From assembly GCA_030833445.1 (NCBI GenBank), contig JAURHD010000002.1:1-64000 (forward strand): a stretch of 64,000 nucleotides of DNA, given 5' to 3'. How positions within the stretch are numbered: position 1 is the stretch's first letter; every line of letters starts with the position of its first letter. Below the pieces are notes generated by a model. That model ran no database searches. It saw nothing but the letters and a program-made list of their open reading frames with translations, and was not told the origin of the DNA. The translations under genes and the position numbers were made by a program. This DNA is from Cephaloticoccus sp. (GTDB lineage Bacteria; Verrucomicrobiota; Verrucomicrobiia; Opitutales; Opitutaceae). Shown one piece after another: positions 30,028-40,095 of this stretch.

Positions 30028-30791
30028 CCAGCAAACAGCGCACCGATCTGATCGAACGTTTTATCCGCACCCACAAATACGCCGATCTGCGCATTCTGGC
30101 CACGCGGTTCGATAGTTCGCTATCCACCGTGCGCCGGGCGCTGGACCAACTTGAGGCCAAGGGAGTCGTGAGGCGCCACCATGGTGGCGCCTCACTGGTT
30201 GAAACCGATGTCGTGGCCCAAGAATACGATTTTATCGCCCGTAATCTGCGCTTTCCCGATGAGAAATTCGCGATCGCGAGTCTGGTAGCCAAGGAGGTGC
30301 ACCCAGGCATGACCGTGATCTTGGACGGCGGTAGCACGAGCTACGCAGTCGCTCGTCTGCTCGTGGACAAGCGCCTGCAGGTGATCACCAATTCCCTGCC
30401 GGTCGCCAGTCTGTTCAGTGATGTCGGCAGTGTGGAAACGATCGTGACCGGTGGCACCATCTACAATCGTCTTGGTGTCGCGCTGGGGCCGATGTGCGAA
30501 GAAGCCTTTGGCCAAGTGCACGCCGATCTCGCCGTGTTGGGCGGGGCCGGCATCACCGAAAGCGGCATCTGGAATCACAATGCACTGATTGTTGCCGCAC
30601 AACGCAAGATGATCGCCGCCGCCGAGCGCAGTGTGTTTGCTTTGGATAACTCAAAATTCGGCCGCAAAGCGCTGAATCTCACTACTCCGTTTGATCCGCG
30701 CTTTACCATTGTCACCAACACCCAACCCCCGCCGGCGGTGACCAAGGCCATCCGGGATGCGAAGTCCCGATTGGTGCTCACCAAGAAGTAG
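30024..30791 (+). CDS. DeoR-family transcriptional regulator
   Basis: A 255-residue regulator with an N-terminal winged helix-turn-helix (about residues 5-55: YADLRILATRFDSSLSTVRRALDQLEAKGVVRRHHGGA). A DeoR C-terminal sensor domain follows, in which ILDGGSTSYAVARLL and ITNSLPVASLF form the usual phosphosugar-binding loops and NSKFGRKAL is present. Such regulators normally respond to sugar phosphates. The gene is translationally coupled to a glycosyltransferase, so it may control carbohydrate genes not in this window. uvrA starts 90 bases downstream. Confidence 0.93.
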   Translation: MTSKQRTDLIERFIRTHKYADLRILATRFDSSLSTVRRALDQLEAKGVVRRHHGGASLVETDVVAQEYDFIARNLRFPDEKFAIASLVAKEVHPGMTVILDGGSTSYAVARLLVDKRLQVITNSLPVASLFSDVGSVETIVTGGTIYNRLGVALGPMCEEAFGQVHADLAVLGGAGITESGIWNHNALIVAAQRKMIAAAERSVFALDNSKFGRKALNLTTPFDPRFTIVTNTQPPPAVTKAIRDAKSRLVLTKK

Positions 30792-30881
30792 CCGGACTGC
30801 TCCTGACAACCCTATGTCAGGAATCTGGGGGTATCGCTCACGACGGGTTGCATTCCCGCGAACTCCCCTCTTCGTAATTCC

Positions 30882-33800
30882 GTGGCAACATCGCGTCCTT
30901 CAACGTCCCCCGAATGCATCCGCTTGCGCGGCGTGCGCCAAAATAACCTCAAGGGGTTTGATCTCGATATCCCACTCGGGCGTTACATCGCCGTGACCGG
31001 ACTGAGTGGCGCCGGCAAGTCGTCGCTCGTCTTCGATACCCTCCACGCCGAGGGTCAGCGCCGCTACGTGGAGACGTTCAGCGCCTACACCCGGCAGTTC
31101 CTGGATCTGCTCGACAAACCCAAGGTCGATTCGATCGAAAACATCCGGCCATCGATCGCGATTCAGCAAACCAACACGGTAAAAACTTCGCGCTCCACCG
31201 TTGGCACAATGACCGAGTTGACCGATTTCTTTAAAGTCTGGTTCAGCCATGTCGCCACTTGCTTCGATCCAGCCACGGGCGAACCGGTCGAAGATGACAA
31301 CCCCGCCAGCATCTGGCGAAAAACTCTGGCCCGTTGTTCCGACCAAACCTTGCTCATCGGTTTTCAGGTCACCCGGCCGGCCAAGTTAAAGTGGCCCGAG
31401 ATATTCGGAAATCTGAAGCAGCAGGGCTATGTGCGGATTTTGGCCGGTGATGAGATCCACAAACTGGACGACCTGCTGACGCAAACTCCGGCAAAATTTC
31501 CGGATACGTTTCACGTCGTCCAAGACCGGGTTGCCATCACCCCCAACAATAAGCCCCGCTTTCTGGAAGCGACCGAAACCGCCCTGCATTTTGGGCAGGA
31601 TCAGGTTTACCTCTTTCTTCACGACCAATCCACCAAGGGGAAACCAGCCTTCCCGGAGGCCGGACATTTCTCCCGGGGTTTGCATTCGCCGAAAACCGGT
31701 CGGTCTTTCCGGTCCGCCACCCCGGCATTGTTTTCGTTCAACTCACCTCTGGGGGCTTGTCCACGCTGTCGCGGGTTTGGACGTGTCATCGAAATCGACT
31801 ACCGCCTCGCCCTCCCCGACCAATCCCTTTCCATCGCAGACGGCGTCATCAAATGTTGGGAAAGTGATATCTACGGTGAATCCAAGAAAGACCTGCTGAT
31901 CTTCACGAAGAAAAAAAAGATTCCAACCAACGTTCCCTTTGCCTCCCTGACTCCTGAACAGCGCGATTTCGTGATCAATGGGGAGCCGGGTTACGGTGAA
32001 GCCAATGGCAAGACTTGGCCAAAATACTGGTATGGGGTGAAGGGGTTCTTCGACTGGCTCGAGAAGAATACCTACAAGATGCACGTGCGCGTTTTCCTCT
32101 CGCGCTACCGCACCTATAACCAATGCCCCGATTGCCAAGGCCTGCGGCTACAACCCGAGTCGCTGTGCTGGCAGTGGCAGGGCAATACCCTGCCGGCTTT
32201 GTATCAGCTACCGGTCAGTGAGCTACTCGCGCGGTTGAGCCATACCATCGCCAATCCTTCTGATCCACAGGGCACCATTGCATACGATGCAATCCAGACA
32301 CGGCTGCGTTACCTCGTGCAGGTGGGTCTGGGCTATCTCACGCTCGATCGCACTTCCCGAACTCTCTCGGGCGGCGAAGTCCAACGCGTCAATTTGACGA
32401 GTTGTCTGGGCACGTCGTTGGTCGACACCCTCTTCGTCCTTGATGAGCCAAGCGTGGGACTGCACCCTCGGGATATCGACCGTCTGATCAGTATTATCCG
32501 CACACTCACCGATGCCGGTAATACCGTCGTGGTCGTGGAACACGATGAGGCCATGATTCGCGCGGCAGACCATGTCATCGAAGTCGGGCCCGAACCCGGC
32601 GGAAAAGGCGGGCACATCGTGTTCACTGGCGCGCTGCATGGCTTGTTACGGGAGAAGACCAGCATTACCGGCGACTACTTATCCGGCCGTGAAACGATCG
32701 GGAATCCAGCGCAACGCCGCGCCGTTCCAGCCAAGCATCCCCGACTGCATTTTCGCAATGTCACCAAACACAACATTCGGCAACTTAGCTTGGGACTGCC
32801 ATTGCACCGGTTGGTCTGCCTAAGCGGTGTATCCGGCTCCGGCAAATCGACCCTGCTCGACAATGTGATTTATCAAGGGTTGCTAGCGCAACGTAACCAA
32901 ATCACGGAGGATGTAGCCACGATCGATGACATCATGGCGGATGCGGAGTTCACCGATATCGTGCTAGTCGATCAGTCACCGCTGTCCCGCACTCCGCGTT
33001 CCAATCCGGCTCTCTACTCGGAGGCGTGGGATGATATCCGCGCACTCTACGCCGCCTCCCCGGCCGCTGCGGCCGCCGGTTTCAACACCTCGAGTTTCTC
33101 CTTCAACAGCGGTGAGGGTCGTTGTGATCATTGCCAGGGATTGGGTTATGAACGAGTCGAGATGCAGTTTCTCTCTGACGTTTTTGTGCCCTGTCCGGTT
33201 TGCGAGGGCCGTCGTTTCAAGACTGAAGTCCTTGCCATCACTTGGCAGGACAAGAGTGTCGCCGATCTATTGGAAACCAGCATCAGCGATGCTCTGCCCC
33301 TGTTCACCGAACAACCCGGCATCCAACGAAAGCTGCGCTCGCTTGAATCCGTCGGATTGGGCTACCTCACCTTGGGCCAGCCGCTCAACACCCTCTCGGG
33401 TGGAGAATCCCAACGCCTGAAGCTCGTGCGTTATCTCGGCGATTTTGGCGAATCGGCCGACCAGACTCAAGGCGCCCTCCTTTTGTTGGATGAGCCGACC
33501 ACCGGACTCCATCGCCATGATGTCAAACGACTGCTGAGTGTGCTGCAGGCTTTGGTCGATCGCGGACACAGCGTCGTCGTGATTGAACACAATTTGGATG
33601 TATTGAAGACCGCCGATTGGATTATAGAAATCGGACCGGAAGCAGGCGCGGAGGGTGGTCGTATCGTCGCGGAGGGTCCGCCGGAAACCATTCTGAAGTT
33701 CACGACAGCAACGACGCCGTTTCTATCGGCCAGCATGGAGGAAAATGCCGGGCTCTCTGATCTGGCGATAGCGGCTGAGGATTCGGCCGTCTATGAGTCA

Positions 33801-36515
33801 ACTATACCCCGGCAATCGGTGCTGACGATTACCGGCGCGAGGGAAAACAATCTAAAGAATCTCTCGCTGAGTATTCCGCATCACGAGTTGTCCGTCGTCA
33901 CTGGCGTTTCTGGTTCTGGTAAATCCACCCTCGCCTTCGATATCGTCTTTGCCGAGGGCCAGCGGCGATTCATGGAATCCATGACGCCCTACGCGCGGCA
34001 ATTTGTCGAGCAACTGCCCCGCCCCGCCATCGATCAGCTGACCGGCATTCCGCCCACGGTAGCCATCGAACAACGCGTCACCCGCGGTTCGCGGAAATCC
34101 ACTGTCGCGACCATTACGGAGGTCGCCCAATACCTGCGCTTGCTCTACGCGCGGCTCGGCGTGCAACACCACCCCGATACGGATCGGGCGGTCGAACCGC
34201 TTTCCCCCGGCCAGTTGCGCAACTTGCTCAAACGCGTTTTGGCCTCCGCTCCGGCCCGCCGGGCCAAGCATCTCTACCTGTGCGCGCCGTTGATCCGTGG
34301 ACGCAAGGGTCACCATCAGCCCATCGCCACCTGGATCGCCAAACAGGGTTACGAGCTGATGCGAGCCGATGGCCAGTTGTTGGCCGTGGATGCATTCACC
34401 AAGCTCGATCGTTACCGGGAGCACGACATTGAGGTCGTGGTGGCGGATCTGAAAGAGCACGCGAAACCCGACGAGGCACTCGCTACCGCCCTGCGCATCG
34501 GCAAAGGCGCTTGTTTCCTGCTCACTCCACAGGGCAGTGTGCTGTCCTGGTTTTCCACCACCCGCACCGACATTGACTCGGGTGAATCCTTTCCGGAACT
34601 GGATCCCAAACATTTTTCGTTCAACTCCCCCCGCGGTTGGTGTCCGAGTTGCCGCGGCCACGGCCGGATCTTGCCTTGGATGTTGCAGCCGGCGGATGAT
34701 CAAGACGATCCGCTCGCGCGTTTGCGGGAGTTCGGGGTTGAGGCAATCGAGGATGTGGCGGACGAAGGCACCCCCTGCCCGGAATGCCATGGCACCAGAC
34801 TCAACCGAATCGTGCGGGCGGTGAAGCTACCGATGCGCGGCAAGCGGTCCTCGCTTTCACTGCCGGCTTTGCTGGAGAGCACCTCATCGGAATTGCTGGA
34901 TCATTTGCGACACCTCGCCCTCAACCAACGTGGCAAATTGATCACCCAAGACATCCTGCCGCAAATCGAGGAACGGTTGAAATTCCTAGATCATGTCGGC
35001 CTGGGTTACCTCTCACTTGATCGCCCCACCGAGACCTTGTCCGGCGGTGAAGCCCAACGCATCCGACTAGCCGCCCAACTGGGTTCCAACCTCTCCGGTG
35101 TGCTCTATGTGCTGGATGAACCGAGCATCGGTTTACACGCCCGGGACAATGACCGGCTGATCGACACCCTGCAATCGCTGCGGGAGAAAGGGAATACGCT
35201 TCTGGTGGTCGAACACGATGACGAGTTGATGGAACGCGCTGACGGCATCATCGACCTCGGACCGGGCGCCGGCGTGCATGGCGGTGAGCTGCTCTTCGCG
35301 GGCACCCCAGCGGAAATTAAACGCAGCGCGAAGTCCCTCACCGGTTTGTTTCTCAAACAAGGCATCCGGCATCCGTTGCGCGGAGCCTATCGCCCGCTGC
35401 CCGCCCAACCTAAACGCCCCGCCAAACCGTCACTCTGGCTGGAACTGAAATCAGCATCGTTCCGCAATCTCAAACAGATCACCCTCAGGCTACCATTGGG
35501 CCGACTCATCATGGTGGCCGGTCCCAGCGGCGCGGGTAAGTCCACCCTGTTTCGTGATGTGCTGCATCCCGCCGTCACCCATGCGATCAAATCCGGTCAA
35601 GCGCGCCTGACCGGCAAAGCCTTCGTGAAGGTCACCGGGTTCGCGGCGGAATCCGCCAAATCGATCGCCCCTTTTGCTGAATTAAATGGCGCCCATGAAT
35701 TCAAATCCGTGATCGAGGTGGATCAGGCGCCCATCGGCAAAACCCCGCGTTCCACTCCCGCGACCTATCTGGGCATTTTCGATCTCATCCGTCAGTTCTT
35801 CGCTTCACTGCCGGACGCCAAGATCCGCGGATACACAGCTTCACGTTTCTCTTTCAACACCGCGGGTGGACGTTGCGAACCTTGTAAGGGTGGCGGACGC
35901 ATCAAGCTGGAGATGGCGTTCATGCCGAACACCTACCTGCCATGTGATGATTGCCGCGGATCGCGCTATGCCCCCGAGCTCAAGGACATTACTTGGAAGG
36001 GAAAAAATATTGGGGAGGTGCTGCAACTCACTTTCGAGGAGGCCCTCGCTTTCTTCGATTTTCATTCCCAGCTCTCCCAGGTTTGCCAGCTCATGGTCGA
36101 TTGCGGATTGGGCTATCTCACCCTCGGTCAAAGCTCACCTTCACTCTCCGGTGGCGAAGCCCAGCGCTTGAAACTGGTGACTGAGCTCGCCCATGGCTTG
36201 GCGACTTACACCGAACGTTCCCGTGGCATCCAACGGCAGAACCTCTATCTGCTGGAGGAGCCCAGCATCGGGTTGCACCTGAGTGACTGCGAAAAACTCA
36301 TTGGCGTATTGCACTCCCTCGTCGAACAGGGCCACACCGTCGTCGTGATCGAACACCACTTGGATTTGTTGGCCGAGGCCGACTATATCGTGGAACTCGG
36401 CCCGGAGGGTGGCCCCAAGGGTGGCTGCTTGATCTATCAGGGCGAACTCGCGGGTCTGCTCAAGTGCAAGGCCAGCCCCACCGCGCCTTACCTGAAGTCA
36501 AAGTTCAAGACCTGA
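30882..36515 (+). CDS. uvrA: UvrA-type excinuclease subunit, tandem-duplicated four-ABC-module form
   Basis: A 1877-residue protein, twice the usual UvrA length of about 940, holding two UvrA-like halves in one continuous frame. Four Walker A motifs lie at about residues 40, 649, 1008 and 1547. Four ABC signatures LSGGE-QR lie at 495, 838, 1386 and 1755. Walker B reads LDEP in modules 1-3, but the fourth is LLEEPSIGLH (Glu1792-Glu1793). Zinc-finger pairs such as CDHCQGLG...CPVCEGRR and CEPCKGGG...CDDCRGSR are present. UvrA finds bulky lesions for nucleotide-excision repair and loads UvrB. Chlamydial UvrA is, as I recall, of similar double length. The start is a GTG. Confidence 0.95.
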   Translation: MATSRPSTSPECIRLRGVRQNNLKGFDLDIPLGRYIAVTGLSGAGKSSLVFDTLHAEGQRRYVETFSAYTRQFLDLLDKPKVDSIENIRPSIAIQQTNTVKTSRSTVGTMTELTDFFKVWFSHVATCFDPATGEPVEDDNPASIWRKTLARCSDQTLLIGFQVTRPAKLKWPEIFGNLKQQGYVRILAGDEIHKLDDLLTQTPAKFPDTFHVVQDRVAITPNNKPRFLEATETALHFGQDQVYLFLHDQSTKGKPAFPEAGHFSRGLHSPKTGRSFRSATPALFSFNSPLGACPRCRGFGRVIEIDYRLALPDQSLSIADGVIKCWESDIYGESKKDLLIFTKKKKIPTNVPFASLTPEQRDFVINGEPGYGEANGKTWPKYWYGVKGFFDWLEKNTYKMHVRVFLSRYRTYNQCPDCQGLRLQPESLCWQWQGNTLPALYQLPVSELLARLSHTIANPSDPQGTIAYDAIQTRLRYLVQVGLGYLTLDRTSRTLSGGEVQRVNLTSCLGTSLVDTLFVLDEPSVGLHPRDIDRLISIIRTLTDAGNTVVVVEHDEAMIRAADHVIEVGPEPGGKGGHIVFTGALHGLLREKTSITGDYLSGRETIGNPAQRRAVPAKHPRLHFRNVTKHNIRQLSLGLPLHRLVCLSGVSGSGKSTLLDNVIYQGLLAQRNQITEDVATIDDIMADAEFTDIVLVDQSPLSRTPRSNPALYSEAWDDIRALYAASPAAAAAGFNTSSFSFNSGEGRCDHCQGLGYERVEMQFLSDVFVPCPVCEGRRFKTEVLAITWQDKSVADLLETSISDALPLFTEQPGIQRKLRSLESVGLGYLTLGQPLNTLSGGESQRLKLVRYLGDFGESADQTQGALLLLDEPTTGLHRHDVKRLLSVLQALVDRGHSVVVIEHNLDVLKTADWIIEIGPEAGAEGGRIVAEGPPETILKFTTATTPFLSASMEENAGLSDLAIAAEDSAVYESTIPRQSVLTITGARENNLKNLSLSIPHHELSVVTGVSGSGKSTLAFDIVFAEGQRRFMESMTPYARQFVEQLPRPAIDQLTGIPPTVAIEQRVTRGSRKSTVATITEVAQYLRLLYARLGVQHHPDTDRAVEPLSPGQLRNLLKRVLASAPARRAKHLYLCAPLIRGRKGHHQPIATWIAKQGYELMRADGQLLAVDAFTKLDRYREHDIEVVVADLKEHAKPDEALATALRIGKGACFLLTPQGSVLSWFSTTRTDIDSGESFPELDPKHFSFNSPRGWCPSCRGHGRILPWMLQPADDQDDPLARLREFGVEAIEDVADEGTPCPECHGTRLNRIVRAVKLPMRGKRSSLSLPALLESTSSELLDHLRHLALNQRGKLITQDILPQIEERLKFLDHVGLGYLSLDRPTETLSGGEAQRIRLAAQLGSNLSGVLYVLDEPSIGLHARDNDRLIDTLQSLREKGNTLLVVEHDDELMERADGIIDLGPGAGVHGGELLFAGTPAEIKRSAKSLTGLFLKQGIRHPLRGAYRPLPAQPKRPAKPSLWLELKSASFRNLKQITLRLPLGRLIMVAGPSGAGKSTLFRDVLHPAVTHAIKSGQARLTGKAFVKVTGFAAESAKSIAPFAELNGAHEFKSVIEVDQAPIGKTPRSTPATYLGIFDLIRQFFASLPDAKIRGYTASRFSFNTAGGRCEPCKGGGRIKLEMAFMPNTYLPCDDCRGSRYAPELKDITWKGKNIGEVLQLTFEEALAFFDFHSQLSQVCQLMVDCGLGYLTLGQSSPSLSGGEAQRLKLVTELAHGLATYTERSRGIQRQNLYLLEEPSIGLHLSDCEKLIGVLHSLVEQGHTVVVIEHHLDLLAEADYIVELGPEGGPKGGCLIYQGELAGLLKCKASPTAPYLKSKFKT

Positions 36516-36521
36516 TGCGCA

Positions 36522-36910
36522 CTAACTTTTCAGTGCCTTGTTCACCGCCTCGACTATCACTTCGGATTTCAAGGGCTTAAGCAGGCAATCACTCAAACCG
36601 GCCAGGGCCACACTGCGGGAGATCAATTCCGGGTTCATATAGCCTGTGACCAGAATGCGTCGGGTCCCGGGAAACAACGTGCTCATACGGCTCAGGAAAT
36701 CGAGGCCCAGTTCCCCCGGCATGAGGTGATCGCACACCACCACATCGTATTTTCGCGAGGCCATCATCAATTCCGCTTCACTGGCCGAGGTGGCCGTTTC
36801 CACATCAAATACGTTTCCAACCTCAGGCTGAAGGCATCGAGCATCGCGCGCTCATCATCCACCAGCAATACCACCGGGCGATGCTCGGTTGGTTGATTGC
36901 CTTCACTCAT
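36522..36910 (-). pseudogene. receiver-domain response regulator with a one-base frameshift
   Basis: Two reading frames together encode one CheY-like receiver. From the ATG at 36910 the first frame gives VVLLVDDERAMLDAFSLRLET. The second frame then continues FDVETATSASEAEL to the phosphoacceptor motif VVCDHLMPGE and LLKPLKSE, ending at 36522. Adding one A to the AAA run at 36807-36809 joins the frames to a 129-residue protein that aligns with the neighbouring receiver (LGTQFEVTTAN opposite LETYFDVETAT). The frameshift is either a real mutation or a homopolymer sequencing error. A GTG at 36803 could start only the back half. It lies 11 bases from the second receiver gene. Confidence 0.85.
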
Positions 36911-36921
36911 GTCGTGAAGAA

Positions 36922-37353
36922 TTAGGCGCTGGCCATTGCGACACTGACATCATGCATCTTGGCGGCATCCCGCACTACCTTGAGCAACTCAGCCATCGAG
37001 ACCGGTTTCAACAGGTAGCGGAACAAAGCCGCTTCATTGACACTGCGTAGCAAAATCTCCGGCTTCATGTAGCCGGTAACGAGAATGCGCTGCATGTGTG
37101 GGTATTCCTCCCGCGCGCGCACCAGAAAGCTCATGCCATTGCCGCCCGGCATCAGGTGATCCGCCACCACCACCTTGAATGTCTTCTTGTGCAGGATGAA
37201 TTCGGCCTCACGCACGTTGTTGGCCGTCGTCACTTCAAACTGGGTGCCCAATGCTGCACTAAAAACGTCCAGAAGCGGCTGTTCATCGTCGATCAACAGC
37301 TCACCACCGAATTGCTTAACAATCGTAGCAATTCCGGCTACACCATCTTTCAT
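36922..37353 (-). CDS. single-domain response regulator, second copy
   Basis: A receiver-only protein of up to 143 residues. The acidic pair lies in ELLIDDEQPLLDVF, the phosphoacceptor Asp in VVVADHLMPGGNG, the switch Thr in ILVTGYMKPE and the Lys in YLLKPVSMAEL. It is clearly a paralogue of the frameshifted gene just downstream. The nearest in-frame ATG is 37353, but that start puts about 12 odd residues (KDGVAGIATIVK) before the receiver core and lies inside the opposing ankyrin-repeat coding region. The natural N terminus may therefore be lost. The open frame continues to 37869 only as antisense of the repeats. Confidence 0.75.
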   Translation of the reverse strand: MKDGVAGIATIVKQFGGELLIDDEQPLLDVFSAALGTQFEVTTANNVREAEFILHKKTFKVVVADHLMPGGNGMSFLVRAREEYPHMQRILVTGYMKPEILLRSVNEAALFRYLLKPVSMAELLKVVRDAAKMHDVSVAMASA

Positions 37354-38064
37354 ATTGCGGCGGCCAACGGCCATCTCGCCCAACTCCCCGCCGGGCTGAT
37401 CTCCCCTCAGACCATCCTGAGCAAGACCGACCTCGGTAATACCTTGCTCCACGAAGCGGCTGAATCCGGCGCTTTGGATCAGATGCCAACGGATTATCTC
37501 ACGGCGGAGAATCTGCTGACCAAAAATATCAGTGGCGAAACCGTATTTCATGTCGCCGCGCTCAACGGCAACTTTGCCCAAATACCACCTGCACTGATAT
37601 CCTCCGCAGCGCTCATGGAGAAGACCAATTCTGGTGACACGGTTTTCCATGCCGCCGCAATTGCCAGTCAACTGGGGCAAATCCCGGCAAAATTCCTGAC
37701 CCATGACCACCTCGTCGTCGCCAGCAAATCCGGCTTCACCGTCATCCACGCCGCGGCTGAAACCGGCCAGCTCAACAAGATCCCCAAGGCCGAGATAAAT
37801 CGCGAGCTGCTGCTCACCCGCAACGATAACGGTGACACCCCCCTCCATGCCGCCGCTTATGAGGGTCACTTGGACCAGATCCCTGCCACGCTCATCACGG
37901 CGGATTTACTTTCCGTAAAGAATTACGAAGGAGTCAGCGTCGGGCGTCTTGCCATCGAACGCGGTTTTGTGGAGCAATTGCCTGTTTCGCTGCAGCCAAA
38001 ACGCCCCGGCGTAATCGGTAAATTCCTGCAAAAGTCAGGCTTTTCGCGCGCACCCTTCGGTTAA
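37312..38064 (+). CDS. ankyrin-type repeat protein, probably N-terminally truncated
   Basis: About 250 residues made almost entirely of seven tandem 33-residue repeats followed by a short basic tail. The consensus is N-x-G-x-T-x-x-H-A-A-A-x-x-G-x-L-x-Q-I-P, with LIT and LL-KN later in each unit. This is the ankyrin signature with a characteristic I-P after the second helix. Such repeats bind proteins; the partner is unknown. The only nearby start is a TTG at 37312; the frame upstream is antisense of the receiver gene. A larger original protein cut by a rearrangement is likely. The last repeat degenerates (YEGVSVGRLAIERGF). Confidence 0.65.
   Translation: MLNNRSNSGYTIFHIAAANGHLAQLPAGLISPQTILSKTDLGNTLLHEAAESGALDQMPTDYLTAENLLTKNISGETVFHVAALNGNFAQIPPALISSAALMEKTNSGDTVFHAAAIASQLGQIPAKFLTHDHLVVASKSGFTVIHAAAETGQLNKIPKAEINRELLLTRNDNGDTPLHAAAYEGHLDQIPATLITADLLSVKNYEGVSVGRLAIERGFVEQLPVSLQPKRPGVIGKFLQKSGFSRAPFG
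37330..37980 (+). repeat. seven tandem 99-bp units encoding ankyrin-type repeats
   Basis: The units start at 37330, 37429, 37528, 37627, 37726, 37825 and 37924 (last incomplete). Each is exactly 99 bases. They are conserved in protein pattern rather than in nucleotide sequence, so the array is old and not a recent expansion. Confidence 0.85.
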
Positions 38065-39462
<1,398 letters not shown>

Positions 39463-39486
39463 AGCCCGGGCATTCTCCCCTAGGTT

Positions 39487-39518
39487 AAAGCCGATCCTTA
39501 ACCAGATCGGCTTTTTTT
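39487..39518 (+). terminator. Rho-independent terminator after eno
   Basis: A perfect 10-bp stem (AAAGCCGATC/GATCGGCTTT; 39487-39496 and 39505-39514) with an 8-base loop continues into a T-run. It lies 24 bases after the enolase stop. A competing smaller hairpin (GGTTAA/TTAACC, 39483-39488 and 39498-39503) overlaps it. Confidence 0.92.
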
Positions 39519-39560
39519 GCGCACACCGGCCTCGACCTGCGGTCAGATAAAACTAATCCT

Positions 39561-40085
39561 ATGTTTATGCGTATCACGGCCATCACCTCCCTCTTCCTCG
39601 CCGCCACCTGCCTTCTCGGGGCAGCCGAAACCAAGGAAACTGCTGAAGATAAATCTGAGGCAAAACCAGCTGAGGCTCCTGCCGCAGACAGTGCCGCGCC
39701 TGCCGAATCGACCGCCACAGCAGAGGTCGACCCGGTGTTGCTAATGCCGGAATACCAGGTCAGCAGCAGCCGGATTTCGGAACTCGATATCCAAATCAAG
39801 AAATTGGACAAGACCATCGCACGGGCGAAGAAAAAGCTGAAACCCAGTGAACTGGACGAAACGCTCAACGGCGATGATACGCCCAAAGCCATGTTGATCT
39901 TTGGTGGCAAGACCGCCAGTCAACGCAAGAGTGTCGCGGCTGAGCGGGTCAACCTGATGGAGACGGAACGCGATATTCTCGAGGCCATGAAGCACGTGCG
40001 CACAAAGAAGGAAGAAGAGGATCTGAAGACCCAGCTCAACGCCTTCAAGACCATGCGTCGTGAACTCGACGAAACCCTGCGCTAA
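39561..40085 (+). CDS. secreted Ala/Glu/Lys-rich coiled-coil protein of unknown function
   Basis: A 174-residue protein I do not recognise. Residues 1-20 form a signal peptide (MRITAITSLFLAATCLLGA) with likely cleavage after LLGA. A low-complexity Ala/Glu/Lys/Pro linker follows to about residue 55. The rest is predicted helical and charged, with heptad-like stretches (SRISELDIQIKKLDKTIARAKKKLK and ERVNLMETERDILEAMKHV). It may be a periplasmic spacer or structural protein. It stands alone between the eno terminator and a convergent methyltransferase gene (gap of 10 bases). I can give no biochemical role. Confidence 0.75.
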   Translation: MFMRITAITSLFLAATCLLGAAETKETAEDKSEAKPAEAPAADSAAPAESTATAEVDPVLLMPEYQVSSSRISELDIQIKKLDKTIARAKKKLKPSELDETLNGDDTPKAMLIFGGKTASQRKSVAAERVNLMETERDILEAMKHVRTKKEEEDLKTQLNAFKTMRRELDETLR

Positions 40086-40095
40086 GTCCCGTCTA

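Noticed and set aside
33852-34790. 312-codon open frame opposite uvrA
   Set aside because: It lies wholly inside module 3 of uvrA, whose frame has clear motifs; the antisense translation resembles nothing known.
37354-37869. Upstream extension of the second receiver gene
   Set aside because: It is the exact antisense of the ankyrin repeats, shows the same 33-residue periodicity in reverse, and has no independent conserved pattern.
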